64,000 bases of DNA from Carallia brachiata. Taxonomy: Eukaryota; Streptophyta; Magnoliopsida; Malpighiales; Rhizophoraceae. Under the pieces are notes generated by a model that saw nothing but the letters and a program-made list of their open reading frames with translations, had not been told where the DNA came from and ran no database searches. The position numbers and the translations under genes were made by a program. The DNA lies in contig JADCRB010000042.1 in the NCBI GenBank assembly GCA_021464245.1, positions 310,001 to 374,000 of the forward strand, in the 5' to 3' direction. Positions 24,000 through 37,640 of this stretch are shown one piece after another. Numbering within the stretch: position 1 is the first letter of the stretch; every line of letters starts with the position of its first letter.

Positions 24000-25900
24000 A
24001 AATACCAATGACTTAAGAGGGCCCTTGCCATGTATGATTCAAGTTATATAATTTTAGCCTTCATCCTCCCTAAAATCCTATAAATAGGCACCCCCTTAAC
24101 TCTTTCAAACTATTACAAGCAAAGCTAAATCTTCTACTTCTAAAGCTTTACTTTCTTCCTCTCTATTTCTAAATATTTTGGGTGTATACTCTATAACTGC
24201 TACTGAGTCGGATTCGTTAAATCAAAAATCAAAGATATTAAATATTCAAGTGGGATTAAACTTCCTACAACTCTCACCGGAGTCTCATTAGTCCACCTGA
24301 GATTAAGTTTTAACTTTTAGTGGAATTAACTCATACAGTTCAAGAACAAGCTGTGGAATTACACAATGAACATTAATCAGATGATCTACACAAAGATCGA
24401 CCTCACACAAATTTTAAATTTTCACTTGTAATTTGTAAATGTATTTTTTCAGTCTAACTTTGTAGGGTCGAAACCGACAGTCCTCATTTACAATTTTGGC
24501 ACGCCTAATAGGACATTTCTGCCTCCCATTTTTTACTCCTTAAAAAAAAAGGTTGGTGGCATAGCAGCCATTTCATGGCCTGTAAACTATGAAATGGCCA
24601 ACACCAACACAACCCCAGGAGCAAAAAAAAGTAGGAATCTAACTCCTTTATAGCGCCAAGAAAAAGCACGACCGCCTTTACCAACAAAAAGGCGACTACT
24701 TCATCACCTGCATCAACTACCCTACTTGAGTACGCAGGTCCACAGGTTCGGGCACAGACACAGTTTTTTGCCACCCAAAATATTTAAATGGAGAATCTGC
24801 AACTCATACAGTAATAGGATCTTTTACTCTGCTCTCTCGCCGAATAGATAAGTCGACTATTCACCCCGACTGAAATTGGGGGCAACGGGTCAAATCCCTA
24901 TTAAGACCCTTTACTCTAGTTGGGGGCACGGTTTCCATCCAACTTAACCAAAACACCAATTCAGCGACGGACTTCCAAATAGGACGACTCATACTTGGTT
25001 CAAAAAGTTTACACCAACAATGCTTGCACGCTGTTAGATCAAAAAATACATCCCGACTTGACTTGATGAAGAGATAAATTTCTAAATCATTTCTATTTAA
25101 AAAAAATCAAAAAAAAGAAAAAAGAAAAGAAATTTAAAAAAAATTAAAAAAAAGAAAAGCAAAAAAAAAAAATCTGAAACTCATATGCAGATTCAAAAAT
25201 CCCTTCTTCAAAATCCAAATCCATATTCAGGGACAGACCTCGAACTTAAGTCAAAGCCCAAAACTAAATCCCAGTTCAACTCCAAATCCTCAAAACGCAA
25301 ATTCAAACACGAACTCAAACTCCAGCTCACAGCCCAAATCCAAACTCAGGGCAAAAACTCGAACCCTAACGCAAAATTTGGGTCCAAAGCCAAAAGCTCA
25401 ATTCCAAATTTCAAATTCAAACCTGAGATGAAAGTCAAAATCTAAATTCCAGTCTAAAGTACAAATTTAATTTTGGAGGAAAATCTCAAACCCCGAGTCA
25501 ACTCAACAACTTAATAGCTTAGCAACTTAATAGCTCAATAGCTCAACAGATCAGTAGTAACAACACACTTCTACCTTGCACAAGTATAAATGGTGATCAA
25601 CTGAAGCACACTCATACCTCGTACGAGTATAAAAGGCGACAACTCAACAGTTCAACACTCCTGCCTCACACGAGTATAAAAAGCGACAACCCAACAATAA
25701 ACTCCTGACTCACATGAGTATAAATTGTGGACAGCCTAAAAAAAAAAGCCAAATTCAGGATCTAATCCAAAAATTCTGGTTCATATAAGAATAAACTCTG
25801 AACAGTTCAAAAATATAAAAACGTTTGAGGATTGAGTCTGAAATTGTTGTTTCAGTTTTAACTCATTTCACTGCATGTCAAACTTATGTTCCTTTTCAGG
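24000..25900. other. Probable LTR-retrotransposon remnant, non-coding
   Basis: Around 24,060-24,120 there is a promoter-like stretch (cctataaataggcaccccc) followed by leader-like sequence and, near 24,495, ttttggcacgcc, which could be a decayed primer site after an LTR. No gag, protease, RT or integrase was found downstream. The rest is non-coding: A-rich low complexity at 25,090-25,180 and a degenerate caaatcc-type repeat at 25,190-25,440 that makes a spurious open frame. The region lies outside both duplication blocks. Assignment is tentative. Confidence 0.4.
25550..25735. repeat. Short tandem repeat with cacgagtataaa-type core
   Basis: Three units of about 55-60 bp each contain ctcatacctcgtacgagtat- or ctgcctcacacgagtataaa-like cores followed by ggcgacaac or similar. 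The palindromic cgtacg and the tataaa make it look regulatory, but it is probably internal repeat of the LTR-element remnant. Confidence 0.6.
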
Positions 25901-25999
25901 AAAAAAGATGAAACCAATTGCAGAACCTCAAGATAAAGGAGAGAATAGGTTAACACGCGCTATAGGAAGATGGAAGTAGAGAGTAGAGAAACCTTTGGG

Positions 26000-28900
26000 T
26001 TCTACGGGATACCAACCCCAAAATTTAGATTTGAGTGATAAGGGAAAAGCTGGCTTTGTCTAGAGGGAGAGTAGAAAGGTTGAGGGGAGGTCTTTTTTCT
26101 AGGTCACCCAAACGAATTTGCAAAGGAATACGTCTGAGAGTCAGCAGAAATAAGAGGATCAAGGTAAAGGACATCTCAGCAGTGGAGCTGAGTCGAAGAT
26201 ACCCTAGGTGCATGACTTAATTCTTACGACGAGGAGGCCGACTAGATTGTTTGTGTCACAGTGGGGCTTGCCCGTTCTTCCTAACAGTTATGGGAGGTAA
26301 CAAGGTGCTATTGACGTTTGCAACAGCAGAGGATTTGAGGGATACTATTAATGGAGATGGTCAGTGGTTGCATCAGCATTTTCATTAGTTAGTGTCATAA
26401 AAGCCCGACCAGGTGGATTATACAAGACAAGTATGGAGGAAAATAGGTATCCTTATCCATGCTTGGAATCATCATTTTTCATCTGAATTTTGTGGTAATT
26501 GAGGAGAGTTTCTAAGCCTAAATGTGGGGTCTGAACGGAAGTTGCGGCTCGATGTCTACAGGCTATGGCTTCTCACTTCACTACATACAAATATTCTTAA
26601 TGTTGTAGAGGTAAGGATGGATGATAAGGCCTTTCCACTTTACTTGAGTGTGGAGTTGATTTCTCAATCTAAGATGTCAGCCTTTATGAGGAAGATTGAT
26701 TCCTCCAAGGCTAAGGATACACTTAGTGTTTGTGGATCGAGGCATAATGTTGCGTTCCACTCATCTAGAGGCTTGGCGCAACAGGAAAGGATGAATGATG
26801 GTGGATTGGAAGGTGAAGAGTCGAAGCTTCCGGTGGTAAAGGGCTTCAAAACAGCGTCGAGCCCAATTCTATCAAAAAAAGTGAAAGACACATGGACGAA
26901 TGGGAATTTAGAAGGATTTTCAAGGAACAACAGGCTGACGGAAGAGTTTGAAATTCAAGCTAAACAAGGCGAGGCTTGAGACTCTTTGCACGGGCTAGGG
27001 AAGTGGACAATGGAGGGTAGTGGGCCTATAGAGGTTAGCTTTAGAGTAGTGAATACTGGGGCTTTAATAATAGAACCTGTAGAGAGATGCAAAGTTGACA
27101 AACAAATAGATTATTCTGATGGGCCAGGTTTGGGGGCTTTGGACGGTAATGTGTTTATGGAGAATGGGTTGAGGACGTTAAGGGTTGAATCACCATCTAG
27201 GAAGCCACATAGTGGCTCTCCTTCTACAAGGTTGGTGGTAAACCCAGCAGGGAGATGCTCTACTTATGTTGATAACGTTATTTTTATGATCAATTCTAGC
27301 TCATCTCCTGATATTCTGCTTAAACAGTTAAAGGTAAAGTCAAGAAAACTTAACAAAAAGGGTGTGGGGATTCAGAAGCAAGGTAAGCAAGGGACAAAGA
27401 TACAGCAAAAGAAAGTAGCTCGAGGTTCCTTCAAGTAGCTGCCAAAGCCTCCCAGAGAAGTGTTTTTGGAAAATGCCCAGATATCAGATGGCCACATTCG
27501 GTTTAGAAATATGTTACTGGTGATGGAACCAAAAAGAGTATGGAACCTTGCTCAGAGGTTGGGGCTTAGAGCGGTGATCTCGAAACAAGAAGTTTTGCAA
27601 AGGATAACCATTGGGTCATGATGCGTAGAGTGGGTTTGGATTCTGATTGGGTCTTTATTTTCTCTCATGTTATTTGTCACTTTAAATACTAGAGGCCTTG
27701 GCAAAGCTACGAAGCGTTGTGTTCTGAAAATGTGGGTAAGGAAAATTCAGCTAGTGATTTTGATGATCCAAGAATCTAAGCTTAAGAGTTTTGATGAGAC
27801 AATTTGAAGGCAAATTCGGGGTAATTCTGATGTGCAGTTTTTGTATTCAGCAGTAGAAGGAGCTTCCGAGGGTTCAGTTTTGTTAGGGGATTCCACTTCT
27901 TTTCACCTACAAAATAGCTTGATTGCTAGGAGATTTATTCTAATTCAATGTATACTTATGCCTCTCAAACAGCTTGCGCTGTTTATTATTGTTTATACTC
28001 TTAATTCAACGGATGAACAGTTGCTTTTTTTGGAAAAACTTAAATCTTTGAAGTGCAGCTTTCAAGGTACTTGGTGTTTAGGAGGAGACTTTAATATTGT
28101 ATTAGGTAAGTATGAACGAATTAGGTTGTCGAATGATATTCGTGCTATTCAGCAATTTAAAGATTTTTTTAATGACATGGAGCTTTTGGATTTGCCTTTG
28201 AAAGGAAGGCACTTTACATGATGCAATTTTCGTGCGCAGCCTTCTTTTAGTCACATTGATAGATTTTTGGTGGATGCACAGTGGTTGGTTTTGTTGTCGA
28301 ATCTACTATTGTGGGTTGTGCCATGCTCCTTCTTTGACCATTATGCGGTGTGTTTAAGGGTTGACGATCTTGGGATTGGGGTCTTTCTCCATTCCGATTC
28401 TTTAATAATTAGTTGTTGGACACAAGGGCCAATAAGACTGTTCAACGATGTTAGAAGAGTCAAGATAAAGGCAAAAACCCATGGAAGAGGCTGTTTTGCA
28501 AGATAGGATTGAATAGGTTTCCACTAAATAGGACGATTTTAAAAGTAAGCAAGAACTGTTGCATGGGCTGTCAGAAAAGGACTAATATGTTTGCTTTGCT
28601 AGAAGAGTATTGGCAGTTACTCAAAAAAGACGAAATGGATTGGGTTCAAAAATCAAAAGTCCGATGGTTACAAAAAGGCAATAAAAATACTAAGTTCTTT
28701 CAAATTGTTGCATCCAATCGGAGGCACAAGAATAAAATTGAGGGGCTAGTTATTGATGGGGCTATCCACTCAGAACCAAAAAGGGTTAGGGATACCATCT
28801 TCCAATACTTTTCCAACTAGTTTGGTCAGACTAGTGTGCCGTGTATGAGGATGGATCGGGCTCTTTTTGATCAAATTTTGGTTTTTGATAAAAAGTTGCT

Positions 28901-30229
28901 AGAGAGACCTTTTGTAGAAGACAAAGTATAGGAGGCTATCAAAACATGCGATGGTGACAAAGCTCCTGGCCCAAATGGTTTCAATATACGGTTTGTGAAA
29001 CATTATTGGAAATTGATGAAAAAGGAAATTATGGCTTATTTGCATGATTTCTACTCTAATGGGAAACTGCATCGAAGTTTGAATGTATCCTTTATTATGC
29101 TTATTCCGAAGGGTGGTTAATCAAAATGTATTGTCCTTATAGAATACTTGGCATTTTCTTGGGTAGGGATTGACGTCCAAAGAAATTTGGATCACGGGAT
29201 TTTTCACTGTCATTTGGTCAATCTAGCCTGTTCGAAATGAGGTTGTGTTTCAAAACAAAATATTCTCAGTGAAAGGGGTGTGTGATTTGATCTGGGTACA
29301 CATGTATTGGTAGGCAAGGGAAAAATGGGATGAATGTTCTTACTCTTTGAATGACTTTTTCCTCAACATTTCTCAAGTAGCGGTTGCCGTAAAAAAGACC
29401 AGCAGACTTGTTATAGAATGGTAACCTCCCATACATGTGCAATTCAAATTTAATACCGATGGGGCAGTACCAGGATGCCTAAAACCGGCTGGGATAGGCG
29501 AGATGCTTAGGGGAGAGGATGGCAAGGTTAAATATTTGTTTTCTTTATCCATTGGCAATGTATCTTCTGTGTTGGTAGACTTAAAGGCCATTAGGGAAGC
29601 TATCTAGATGGGGGCTAAGGGGGATAGTGCGAAGGATGATAAGCTCATTATTGAAAGCGATTCTCTAGTGGTGAGCTCTTGGCTCAATAACCCAGCTAAG
29701 AGACGTTGGGACTTGCTGTCTGATGTGAGCCTCACTGTCAGTGTTTTACGATATTTGCAATGTAGGTGTGGGAGAGGTCGAGTACCAATTTAGACCGAGA
29801 GAGGCAAATTTCTTTGCAGATGCTTTGGCTAAAATATGAGTACGACGATGGCGGCCATTGATAGCATGGTTCTGATGTTGGAGAGATGGTCCCTCCCCTT
29901 GTTGGGTCCATCAACATGTTGTGTTTTTTGTGTAGTCTTGGCCTCAAGTAAAATTTGATAACTTGTTGATGGGAAGGGAGGATATTATTGATCTTGGTAG
30001 ATTGCCCTTGCCTTAATTTTTGTAAAAAGACATAGGGTACAGGTTTGACAGCATAATGGTTGTCTTTTTGTAAAAGGCTGAGCTTTACTCTTGGCTGCTT
30101 CTTTTTGTGATTTATAGAAGTTGCATGGATGATTTTTGGCCTGTGAATTGTACAAAATACTTACATAGTTATATGAGTGTTCGTCCTTTCTTTGGATGCC
30201 GTGAATAAAACTTTATTGCTGTGTGAAAA
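26000..30229 (+). mobile_element. LINE copy 2: ORF1, endonuclease, internally deleted RT, RNase H
   Basis: ORF1 lies at about 26,290-27,438: a DUF4283-like N-terminal part (GGNKVLLTFATAEDLRD, then HAWNHHF) and a long basic tail. The endonuclease begins at about 27,668 (LNTRGLG, then IQESKL, and later GGDFNIVL), the pattern of an APE-type nuclease. RT begins near 28,940 (APGPNGF, KLHRSLNVSFIMLIPKG) but breaks at 29,107 and joins directly to sequence equivalent to 2,175 of copy 1. About 1.77 kb with the FADD box is therefore lost, with a shared gggtgg-type junction. The RNase H part (FNTDGAVPG, ESDSLVVSSWLNN) remains. It ends in a short poly-A at about 30,224-30,230. Stops and frameshifts are frequent, so it is dead. 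From 28,982 on it is the block B copy of the LINE at 272-3,281. Confidence 0.88.
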
Positions 30230-33200
30230 AAACTAATTAACCCGTTGTAAATACAATCTATTCTGAAATGTCAAACATAAATTGGAATCAACATCATTTG
30301 TGCAATTTACTAGCCTAGTGATATCCTTAATAAACTCTTGCTTAACCCCAAAATTAAATAATTTGGGTAATGAAAAATTCTCTTTTAGATAAAAGGAGGT
30401 GCACAAGTTGAATGAAGTCTATACCTATGGTTTTTTTTCCTTTTTGTTTAAAAGAGACAAATTGGATGCACACAAAAAAAAGAAAAAAATCATAGGCCAT
30501 GTGTCTTTTAAACAAGTCGAACGAAGTCTATTACTATGCTAATTTACAAAATTTCTTAAGAGGGCATGTTATTAATAACGAAATCTAGTTATTTTATGTT
30601 GTGTTAATCTAAACTAATAATTTTGATGCTAGTGACATGGACATTTTGGAATATTAGGTGAGTTAACTCTGCACGATTCAAATTACCTATTTCCAATAAG
30701 GGAGGAAAAATGCGGATGTCATAGGATCTTGGGTTTGATTTGAGCCTTACATATATACTAGCTTATAAGGTCACGTGCTTCGTGTGTGACTTTTAATTTT
30801 AATAAATATTTACAATGTTAATAAAAAATACTAAATTCTGATAAAATAAAAACAAAAGTAAAATTAATTATTAAGAGACCTTTCAATATTGATACCTATA
30901 AGTAACAAAACTCGAAAACTATCACATGCGACACAGCATAAAAGCAGCTGAATAAAGAAAAATAAAAAAAGAATTAGATAAAGAATAATGCATATTTAAT
31001 AACTCTACCCCGCATCACACCAAATTTGGTTCCCTTGTCGTGCACATTCTGTCCACAAATGTAAACTGTGTAGATGACTTAGCTTAACTTGTCTTGCTCT
31101 GCTTTTACGCAAAGAATCAGTACACACTAAAATTTCAAAAGTTGAAAGTTTCATTACTGTAAATTATATCCCTCTTTTTTCCCCCAAAAAATTATGGTTC
31201 ATGCTATATATAGCGGTCTTGGTTTTTGCTTCCAACATTTGCGCCTAAAATATATTAGTTGAACTCTACAGATTGACATTGTTAGGTTTATGTGCTCTCA
31301 GCTGACATATGAAGGTCTACTGGATGAGGTAAACTGAAACAAATGTGAGTAGTTTCCATTCAAAGTTCAATGATGGAAGTATGTGGAATAAAGTGTTGCT
31401 TATGATTGAACCAAGAAAAAAAAAAGAATGATAAAGAAAAAGAAGGCAATAGATATCATAATACTCTACAATACCCACAAATTCTAAACAATAAGAAATC
31501 CAAGAAATTTGACCAAAAAAAAGGAGAAAATAAAAAAAAAAAAGTAAAGACTTGAGAAAATATTAAGAATAAACAAAAAAAACAAAAATTAAAAAAATAG
31601 AGAAAATAACATAATTTTTTAACACCACCATTAAAAAAAAAAAGTAAAACACTTCCCTATAGTCTATTTTGCATGGACCAAATTTGTAGTAGTAATTGTC
31701 ATCTTTCCCATCACTTGACATCTGCACTTGTCCCTAACAAAGAAAAAAAAAACAACAATAAGAAATAGGAGAAAATTAAAAAAAAAAAGAAGCAAAAACC
31801 TAAGAAAATATTAACAATAAACAGGAAAAAAATTAAGAAAAAAAAATAGAGTGATTCAGCTTCTAAAAGTTCAAAAATAAATACAAAATACATAAATAGT
31901 TAATTATCAAGTTGAAGGAAAAGTAATTAATCTACAAACAATATGCAAACTATGAAAAAAAAAATCAACAGAAATTAAAATGGCGTCCTAGAGAAATTTG
32001 AGGGATTATAAACAAAATATAATATTTATACAAAGACATGGCAGTGCCAATGTGATATTTAAAATGTTAGTAAGAGATGTAGTAAAGATATTTTAGGAGA
32101 GCCCTGTAAGAGATAGGATTAAATTAGAGGAAAGATTAAAATAGAGATAAATATTGTATTTGGGATAAGTATTAACTTTCACTATATAGATTAGTTCTTA
32201 TAGCTAGTAGTTAAATAGAATTAAAATTAGTTGATTAGTACTCTAGTTAATTAGTAACACTATCAATAATTATTTAACGTAATTTAATTAAATTTATAAA
32301 AATAATTATAATATAAAGATTTTGAAAAAGTGGGAAGCATGCCATATAAGCGAAAAAGGCTTCTATAGTGAAGAAAAAACTTTCTCTCTCCTTTGCAATT
32401 ATATGGATTATATAGACACCCAATCACACACATACATATGTATGCATGCGTGTGTGTGTGTGTGTGCAATTTTTTAATAATCCTAGTTGTGCAAGTAGTC
32501 TTGGGCAGAACATAGTTGCCTATCTTATGCCGAGGTGCAACCACTAAAAAATAATTTTACACAAACAAGATTAAAAGAAGTAACACCTTTTCCCTAACAA
32601 TAACATGCCCAAGTTTGATGAAGTATTATTTTTAGAAATATTTCATTCTGTAGTCTCCATAATAAATGTGGCAAAAGTAATAATCAAAATAGGAAATTAG
32701 GTTTGCAGTATAAATTTTTAATGTCCTTTTTTTAAATAACATGTTTGGTTTTTGTAATTACAACCAAAATTAATAGATTAAATTGAATTTAAGATCTAAA
32801 ATCATTCTTTTGAAATCTCTAATTAGGTCTCACTTAAAAAACTTATGAAATTGACTCTTGGGACTATAAATACGAATTTAGATGGAGATGTGCTATTAAG
32901 TATCTCTATAAGTTTGAAGCTGTAGCATATAAGATTGAAGTCAATAAAATACACTATCTTATGCCTTGGCAAAAGGCATTATACTAAATTTTGTTGAACC
33001 AAGGGGAAAAAACAATAGTATTATGCCTATTTGAGAGAGCATATTCTTTTTTATTTCTTTTTATTTCTGTTCTTTCAATTTATATACATAGTATCTAATT
33101 ATGTTAAGTTTCACATCCTTACTAGCAGCAACCTTCTAACCATTGCCTTCTTGATTATCATCACCTCATATTTAGTTGGTTGATTACTCTTGTTTTTCTC

Positions 33201-35947
33201 CAAATGAAATGTTATTGGATACATACCATGCATGCATAAATCTAACTTAACAAATCAAAAAAAAAAAATATGTAGCACATAGAAGAATGTGTCGGTACAT
33301 ACAACTTGTAACTAATAAAATGTGCACATCATAAAAATGGGAGGGAGTAACGACTGCCACAAATTTTGCCAACGTAATAGAAGTCTCATCTATTTTTTCC
33401 AGAGTTAAAGCTAGGGACTAAAAAAGATCTAAACATAAAGGGAATGTTAAAAGTATGCTTTTACGGGCGAAATATACAAGTGACTACTAAAACAAGGATA
33501 TAGAAAAGATAGCTCTTTGCAATTAATAAAGTGTTTTCTTGTTGGGCAAAATAGATTAGAATTTTGTCAATGATGGATATCACTCCTATGGGCTTCAACC
33601 AAGTGAGCTTAGGCCTCCAGTGCAAGCCCAAGCCTTGCTAGACAACTCGCTAAAGGGCCATAGACATCCCTAAACAAGTCGCATCAAGCATTTTGTCGAG
33701 AGGCTTGCCAAAAGGAGCTCGACCTAAAGGTCACCATACAGCTTACGAGACGCTCCTGAGCTCCACACCTTTGGGCTACCCTACGATAGACCCACGTCAC
33801 CTGTTAACGTGCTTCACGTGCGGGGGCAGAGGTCTTTTCAAACATTAAATTCTTGCCAGTACCCACTTCAGGAAAAAAGGCAGAGAGAGATGCTCATAGG
33901 AGGAGAATATACTCTTTCCTTTCTAGTCTAGGCCTCCCTTATTCTTTCCAACCTCCTAATCTAGACTCCTGGATTAGGCAACTATTGTTCCTCCTCATCC
34001 ACATACACATGCAACTGTAAGCACCACAACATACTAATGGGGTGCCCTTCCTCTCAAGCCTCATTCCCTATAGATCTTGCACGGGCACTCTCAGCAAGGA
34101 TGACAATCATACTTGTACCTGCCCTGATAGGTATGGGGTCGAACACTTTTGATTGGGTAACAAGGATCCTCACCCCCTTCCCTGTATTTTTCAAAGGGTA
34201 TGGAGACTGGGATGATTTACCCATTCTAATCCCCGTAACCATCCAGTTTAATTGTTTTTTTTTAAAAAAAATTATTCTTCTTTAGAATTGGAATACTTTC
34301 ATTAAGGGTTTGATATAAAACGTAAGTCAAGGAGTCATACATTTGAGCACAGAGTTATAATTTGGAAATAATGAAAAGTTAAATAGGAAATTAGTGGTAA
34401 ACACTTTGCTTTAGCGATTAATAATCAACATGGTGAAAATTTAGGATTTAAGTAATTGAAAAAAAAATTCAGAAATAAATAAAAATGAAAGTAGAGATTG
34501 GAAGGAAAGTTGATGCCTTTTTTACCGCTTGGCAGCTGCACTTAAGAGAAAACTTTCGTTAAACTTTTCTTTATACTAAATAAATAGATAAATATATACA
34601 AATTAAGAATAATAATACACGATGCTTGTAAATATGGAATATGCTAGTTACAACTTCCATTGAATTTTCAATAGAATGCTAATACACGATGTTTTTCCTT
34701 TATATATGCTAGATATTAATTAGAAATTAAGAATAATTAGGGCTTGTTTGGCTTAATTGTTCGATATTGTTATAACCTTTAGCTATTTTTTAATTAACTG
34801 TTTTTATGATGTCATATAAAGAAATAAACAGAATTAAACAGCAGTATAAAAAAATTAACTAAACACTTATCTCTTTATTTTTTAAAAATGAAATATAAAT
34901 GTAACTCCGTAAAACCTAACTCAAACACTGCCTTAGTAAATATGCAAGAATTAAGCAAAACAAAACGTACCTTTTCTTTTGAATATAAAAGGCAATGAAG
35001 AAAAGGGTAACTATTATATCAGTTATTAATGAGAAATTAAACAAAATAATACATTGGCATCATTTGTATCATAATTTCCACTTTATGTTATCGTTATGAA
35101 GCTATGATATACGATACATTATAGTTATAGATGATGATATATGTTATTAATGCTTTTTTAAATTTCATTTGACTTTTGAAATTTTCTAATCATAATTTTT
35201 GCTAGGATCTCAACAACTCAATTATATACTTTTGTCCTTTTTGTATAAATATCTATGGTAATTTTGTCATTTATTTTTAACTCAATTTCGTACCTTTGGC
35301 TTTTTTGATAAATATTTATGGTAATTTTTTCCAATTATTTTTAATGGTACTTACTCTAATTGAATTTTTATTAAATTAAGGTAATTATGCAAAAAGTTAG
35401 CAAATCAAAACATAATTTTGGGAATAATTTTGGTATAACTATTATATAAATTAATAATGAAAAATTAAATAAAAATGTCAATGTGAATGATTTTTTTCCA
35501 ACAATTTGAAATTTGCGGTATAATTTTTTTTATTAAACAAGGATGTTGAGGACATAATTTCTCTAAACTTTCTCTTTATAATATATATATATATATATGA
35601 TGTGATATAGAAAGATAAATGGGATTTGAACTATTAATCAACTACTATCACGTTTTAAATAACTACAACAGTTACAAAAAGTTAGTAATTGAATAGCCAA
35701 GAAGAAAGTTTAACTCATTTCCGATAAATAAGCACTTAAAAGTGTTCGTAACAGCATGTAACTCATCTCAACTCATCCTAGAATGCATGAGAGGAATAAA
35801 AATAAAATTTAACGCTATAGGAATTGGGTAAAAAGATGAACTGTCCACTTGCTAGCATAATATCATAAGATTATGTTATAAATATAGATTCAACATTAGC
35901 GTAGGCCTTGAAGCCATCAATATTATCTTTATTCTTGCAGTTTGACG
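30230..35947. other. Intergenic spacer upstream of the second DUF26 copy
   Basis: No gene is seen. It is paralogous to 3,282-5,852 and 9,535-12,895 with the CACTA empty site at about 32,595-32,605. It holds a short TG-rich repeat at about 32,448-32,467, a less AT-rich island at about 33,570-34,250 and an (AT)n run at about 35,581-35,600. Confidence 0.65.
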
Positions 35948-36714
35948 ATGGCTTTCCAAAAATTCGCCTCCGCTTTGTATCCACTTGTAGTCTTCTTTGC
36001 ATTGCTCATCCAAAGTGCTTTTGCAGTCCCCCTTTATTTTATTCGTGTTCCACCACCAATGAAAACTCTACTGCGGTGAGCTCTGATAACCTGATCCAAC
36101 TTCTTAACCATCTAAGCGACAAAGCCGCTAATACAACTTTCGGCACAAGTACATTTGGGTCTATCCCAGATCGTAAATATGGCCTGGCTCTATGTAGAGG
36201 CAATACTGGAGGAGTATTATGCCAGATGTGTATCGAGAAAGCAGCAGTTAAGATTCGTGAGCTTTGCTCTTCAAAGAGAGCAGCAATGATTGGGTACGAG
36301 TGGTGCATGTTGAAGTACTCAGATAACGACTTTTTTGGACAAATTGACCGGCAGAACAAGTTCTACGTGTGGAACCCCAACAACGTATCGAATCCAAAGT
36401 CATTCAATGATGATACCAATAAGTTGTTGAGCCAATTGGTGAAGAAAGCTCTTGTAAGCAGCAGCCTTCCAAAGCTATATGCAGATGGAGAGATGAAGCT
36501 AGGAGGATCAAATGAGACGCTATACGGGATGGTTCAGTGCACTGGAGACCTGTCTAGTGCTAACTGCGAAAAGTGCCTGAAAGATATAATAGGTGAACTC
36601 CCAAGCTGCTGCGATGGAAAGAAAGGTGGAAGGGTCTTTACAGGAAGTTGCAACTTCAGATATGAGATATACATATTTATAGGCTCAGTTAATTTCGTGG
36701 GATTTTATTACTAG
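35948..36714 (+). pseudogene. DUF26 secretory protein paralogue, frameshifted after the signal peptide
   Basis: The ATG at 35,948 starts a signal peptide nearly identical to that of the 12.9-kb gene (LYPLVVFFALLIQSAFA). Near 36,026-36,045 one base is missing relative to the paralogue, so this frame runs into a stop while the two DUF26 domains continue in another frame up to 36,714 (LCRGNTGGVLCQMC and QCTGDLSSANCEKC keep both C-x8-C-x2-C motifs). The domain frame has no in-frame ATG with a signal peptide; the long open frame from 35,908 reads through the 5' region in the wrong phase. Either a recent pseudogene or a sequence error. Outside the frameshift the protein is well preserved. Confidence 0.85.
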
Positions 36715-37056
36715 AGATGAAAGTTCTGTAATAGAAATACTAATAAATGTCCCTATTGAAATTAAACATAGAAAAAATGTCTCTTTCACCTTTTTATCGT
36801 TTACCCTTCATGTTTCTATATTTTCAATGTGTGTGTCTGTTTTTCTTTTTTTTTTCAGAAAAACATAATAAATCTAATGATGCTTCATGGTTTTAATGTG
36901 AGTTGAATGCGCTCACAACAATTTGTTTAAAGAGTTCCGATACATTGCTTTTAATGACACTGATATATATGGTCCAAAGATAAATGTCATAATTAAAAAT
37001 ATTAGTTGACCAAACTTTCTAGAAATGGTCCAAACATAAGCCGCAAACAAAGATTT
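36715..37056. other. Spacer between DUF26 paralogue and virus insertion
   Basis: No gene. The first bases match the region after 13,657; at about 36,755 the sequence jumps to the equivalent of 18,490 in block A and runs to the virus target site. It contains the empty site (gttccgata) of the 568-bp MITE of block A. Confidence 0.7.
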
Positions 37057-37085
37057 AACTTAAAAAGATTAACAATAAAAAAAAA
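37057..37085. repeat. Left copy of the 29-bp direct repeat flanking the virus
   Basis: aacttaaaaagattaacaat followed by nine A matches 46,068-46,096. Block A has a single version at about 19,363-19,391, so the repeat arose with the integration. Confidence 0.85.
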
Positions 37086-37131
37086 TAAAGACAAAAGCAA
37101 TGACATTAAAAGCAATGACAAAAAAATAAAA

Positions 37132-37640
37132 AATTATTGAAGGATGACAAAAGCAATGACATCACCTCCCACTCATATCTGCCATACTTTCATAGTGCCT
37201 GCCAGCTGTGGATTGATGACGCATGCCATGACGTCAAAAACAATAATGTAATACAGCTGTCCCATGAATAATGAATATCTCTTGTATAAAAACTCTCTCT
37301 TGGGACAGATTCAAGCAGTATGAAAAACACTTACTTTCACTTGTAAGCTCACACACACATCCTCTGCTTATGCCAGTTCCCTACAGACCTTTTCTGAATA
37401 TCTCTTCTCTTATGAATAAAATTATGATTATTTGAATAAGGTAACTCTTGTCTATCAATATGGATTTTCCTATTCCTCCTCTTGCATGGTTAGCAGAAGT
37501 CGATCATTGTATGCATAAACACTCTGATTTACCTCAAACAATTGATTTATCTAAGTTTCATACATGTCATCTACATTTTCACCAGCCTCACTGTTTGGTA
37601 TCAGAGCCAATGTGGTGGCCTCTTAACAAGATTTTATCTG
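37132..37640 (+). promoter_or_regulatory. Viral intergenic region copy 1: promoter, leader, primer-binding site
   Basis: Two TGACG motifs (37,214-37,236: tgatgacgc ... atgacgtca) resemble an as-1 element. A TATA box lies at 37,285-37,291 (tataaaa), an AATAAA signal at 37,415-37,420 and the primer site tggtatcagagcc, complementary to the 3' end of initiator tRNA-Met, at 37,596-37,608. The layout is that of a caulimovirid pregenomic-RNA promoter and leader. A short frame through the leader (from ATG at about 37,460) overlaps the primer site. Instead of the small viral ORF, it is followed at about 37,626 by an inverted protease/RT segment. Confidence 0.8.

Noticed and set aside
25185..25445. Open frame rich in Lys, Asn, Ser
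   Set aside because: It is a translation of a degenerate caaatcc-type simple repeat with no domain.
32440..32470. TG repeat as a regulatory element
   Set aside because: Plain microsatellite without further signal.
35908..35947. Upstream extension of the block B DUF26 frame
   Set aside because: It starts in the 5' region and passes the true signal peptide in the wrong phase; the ATG at 35,948 is the homologous start.
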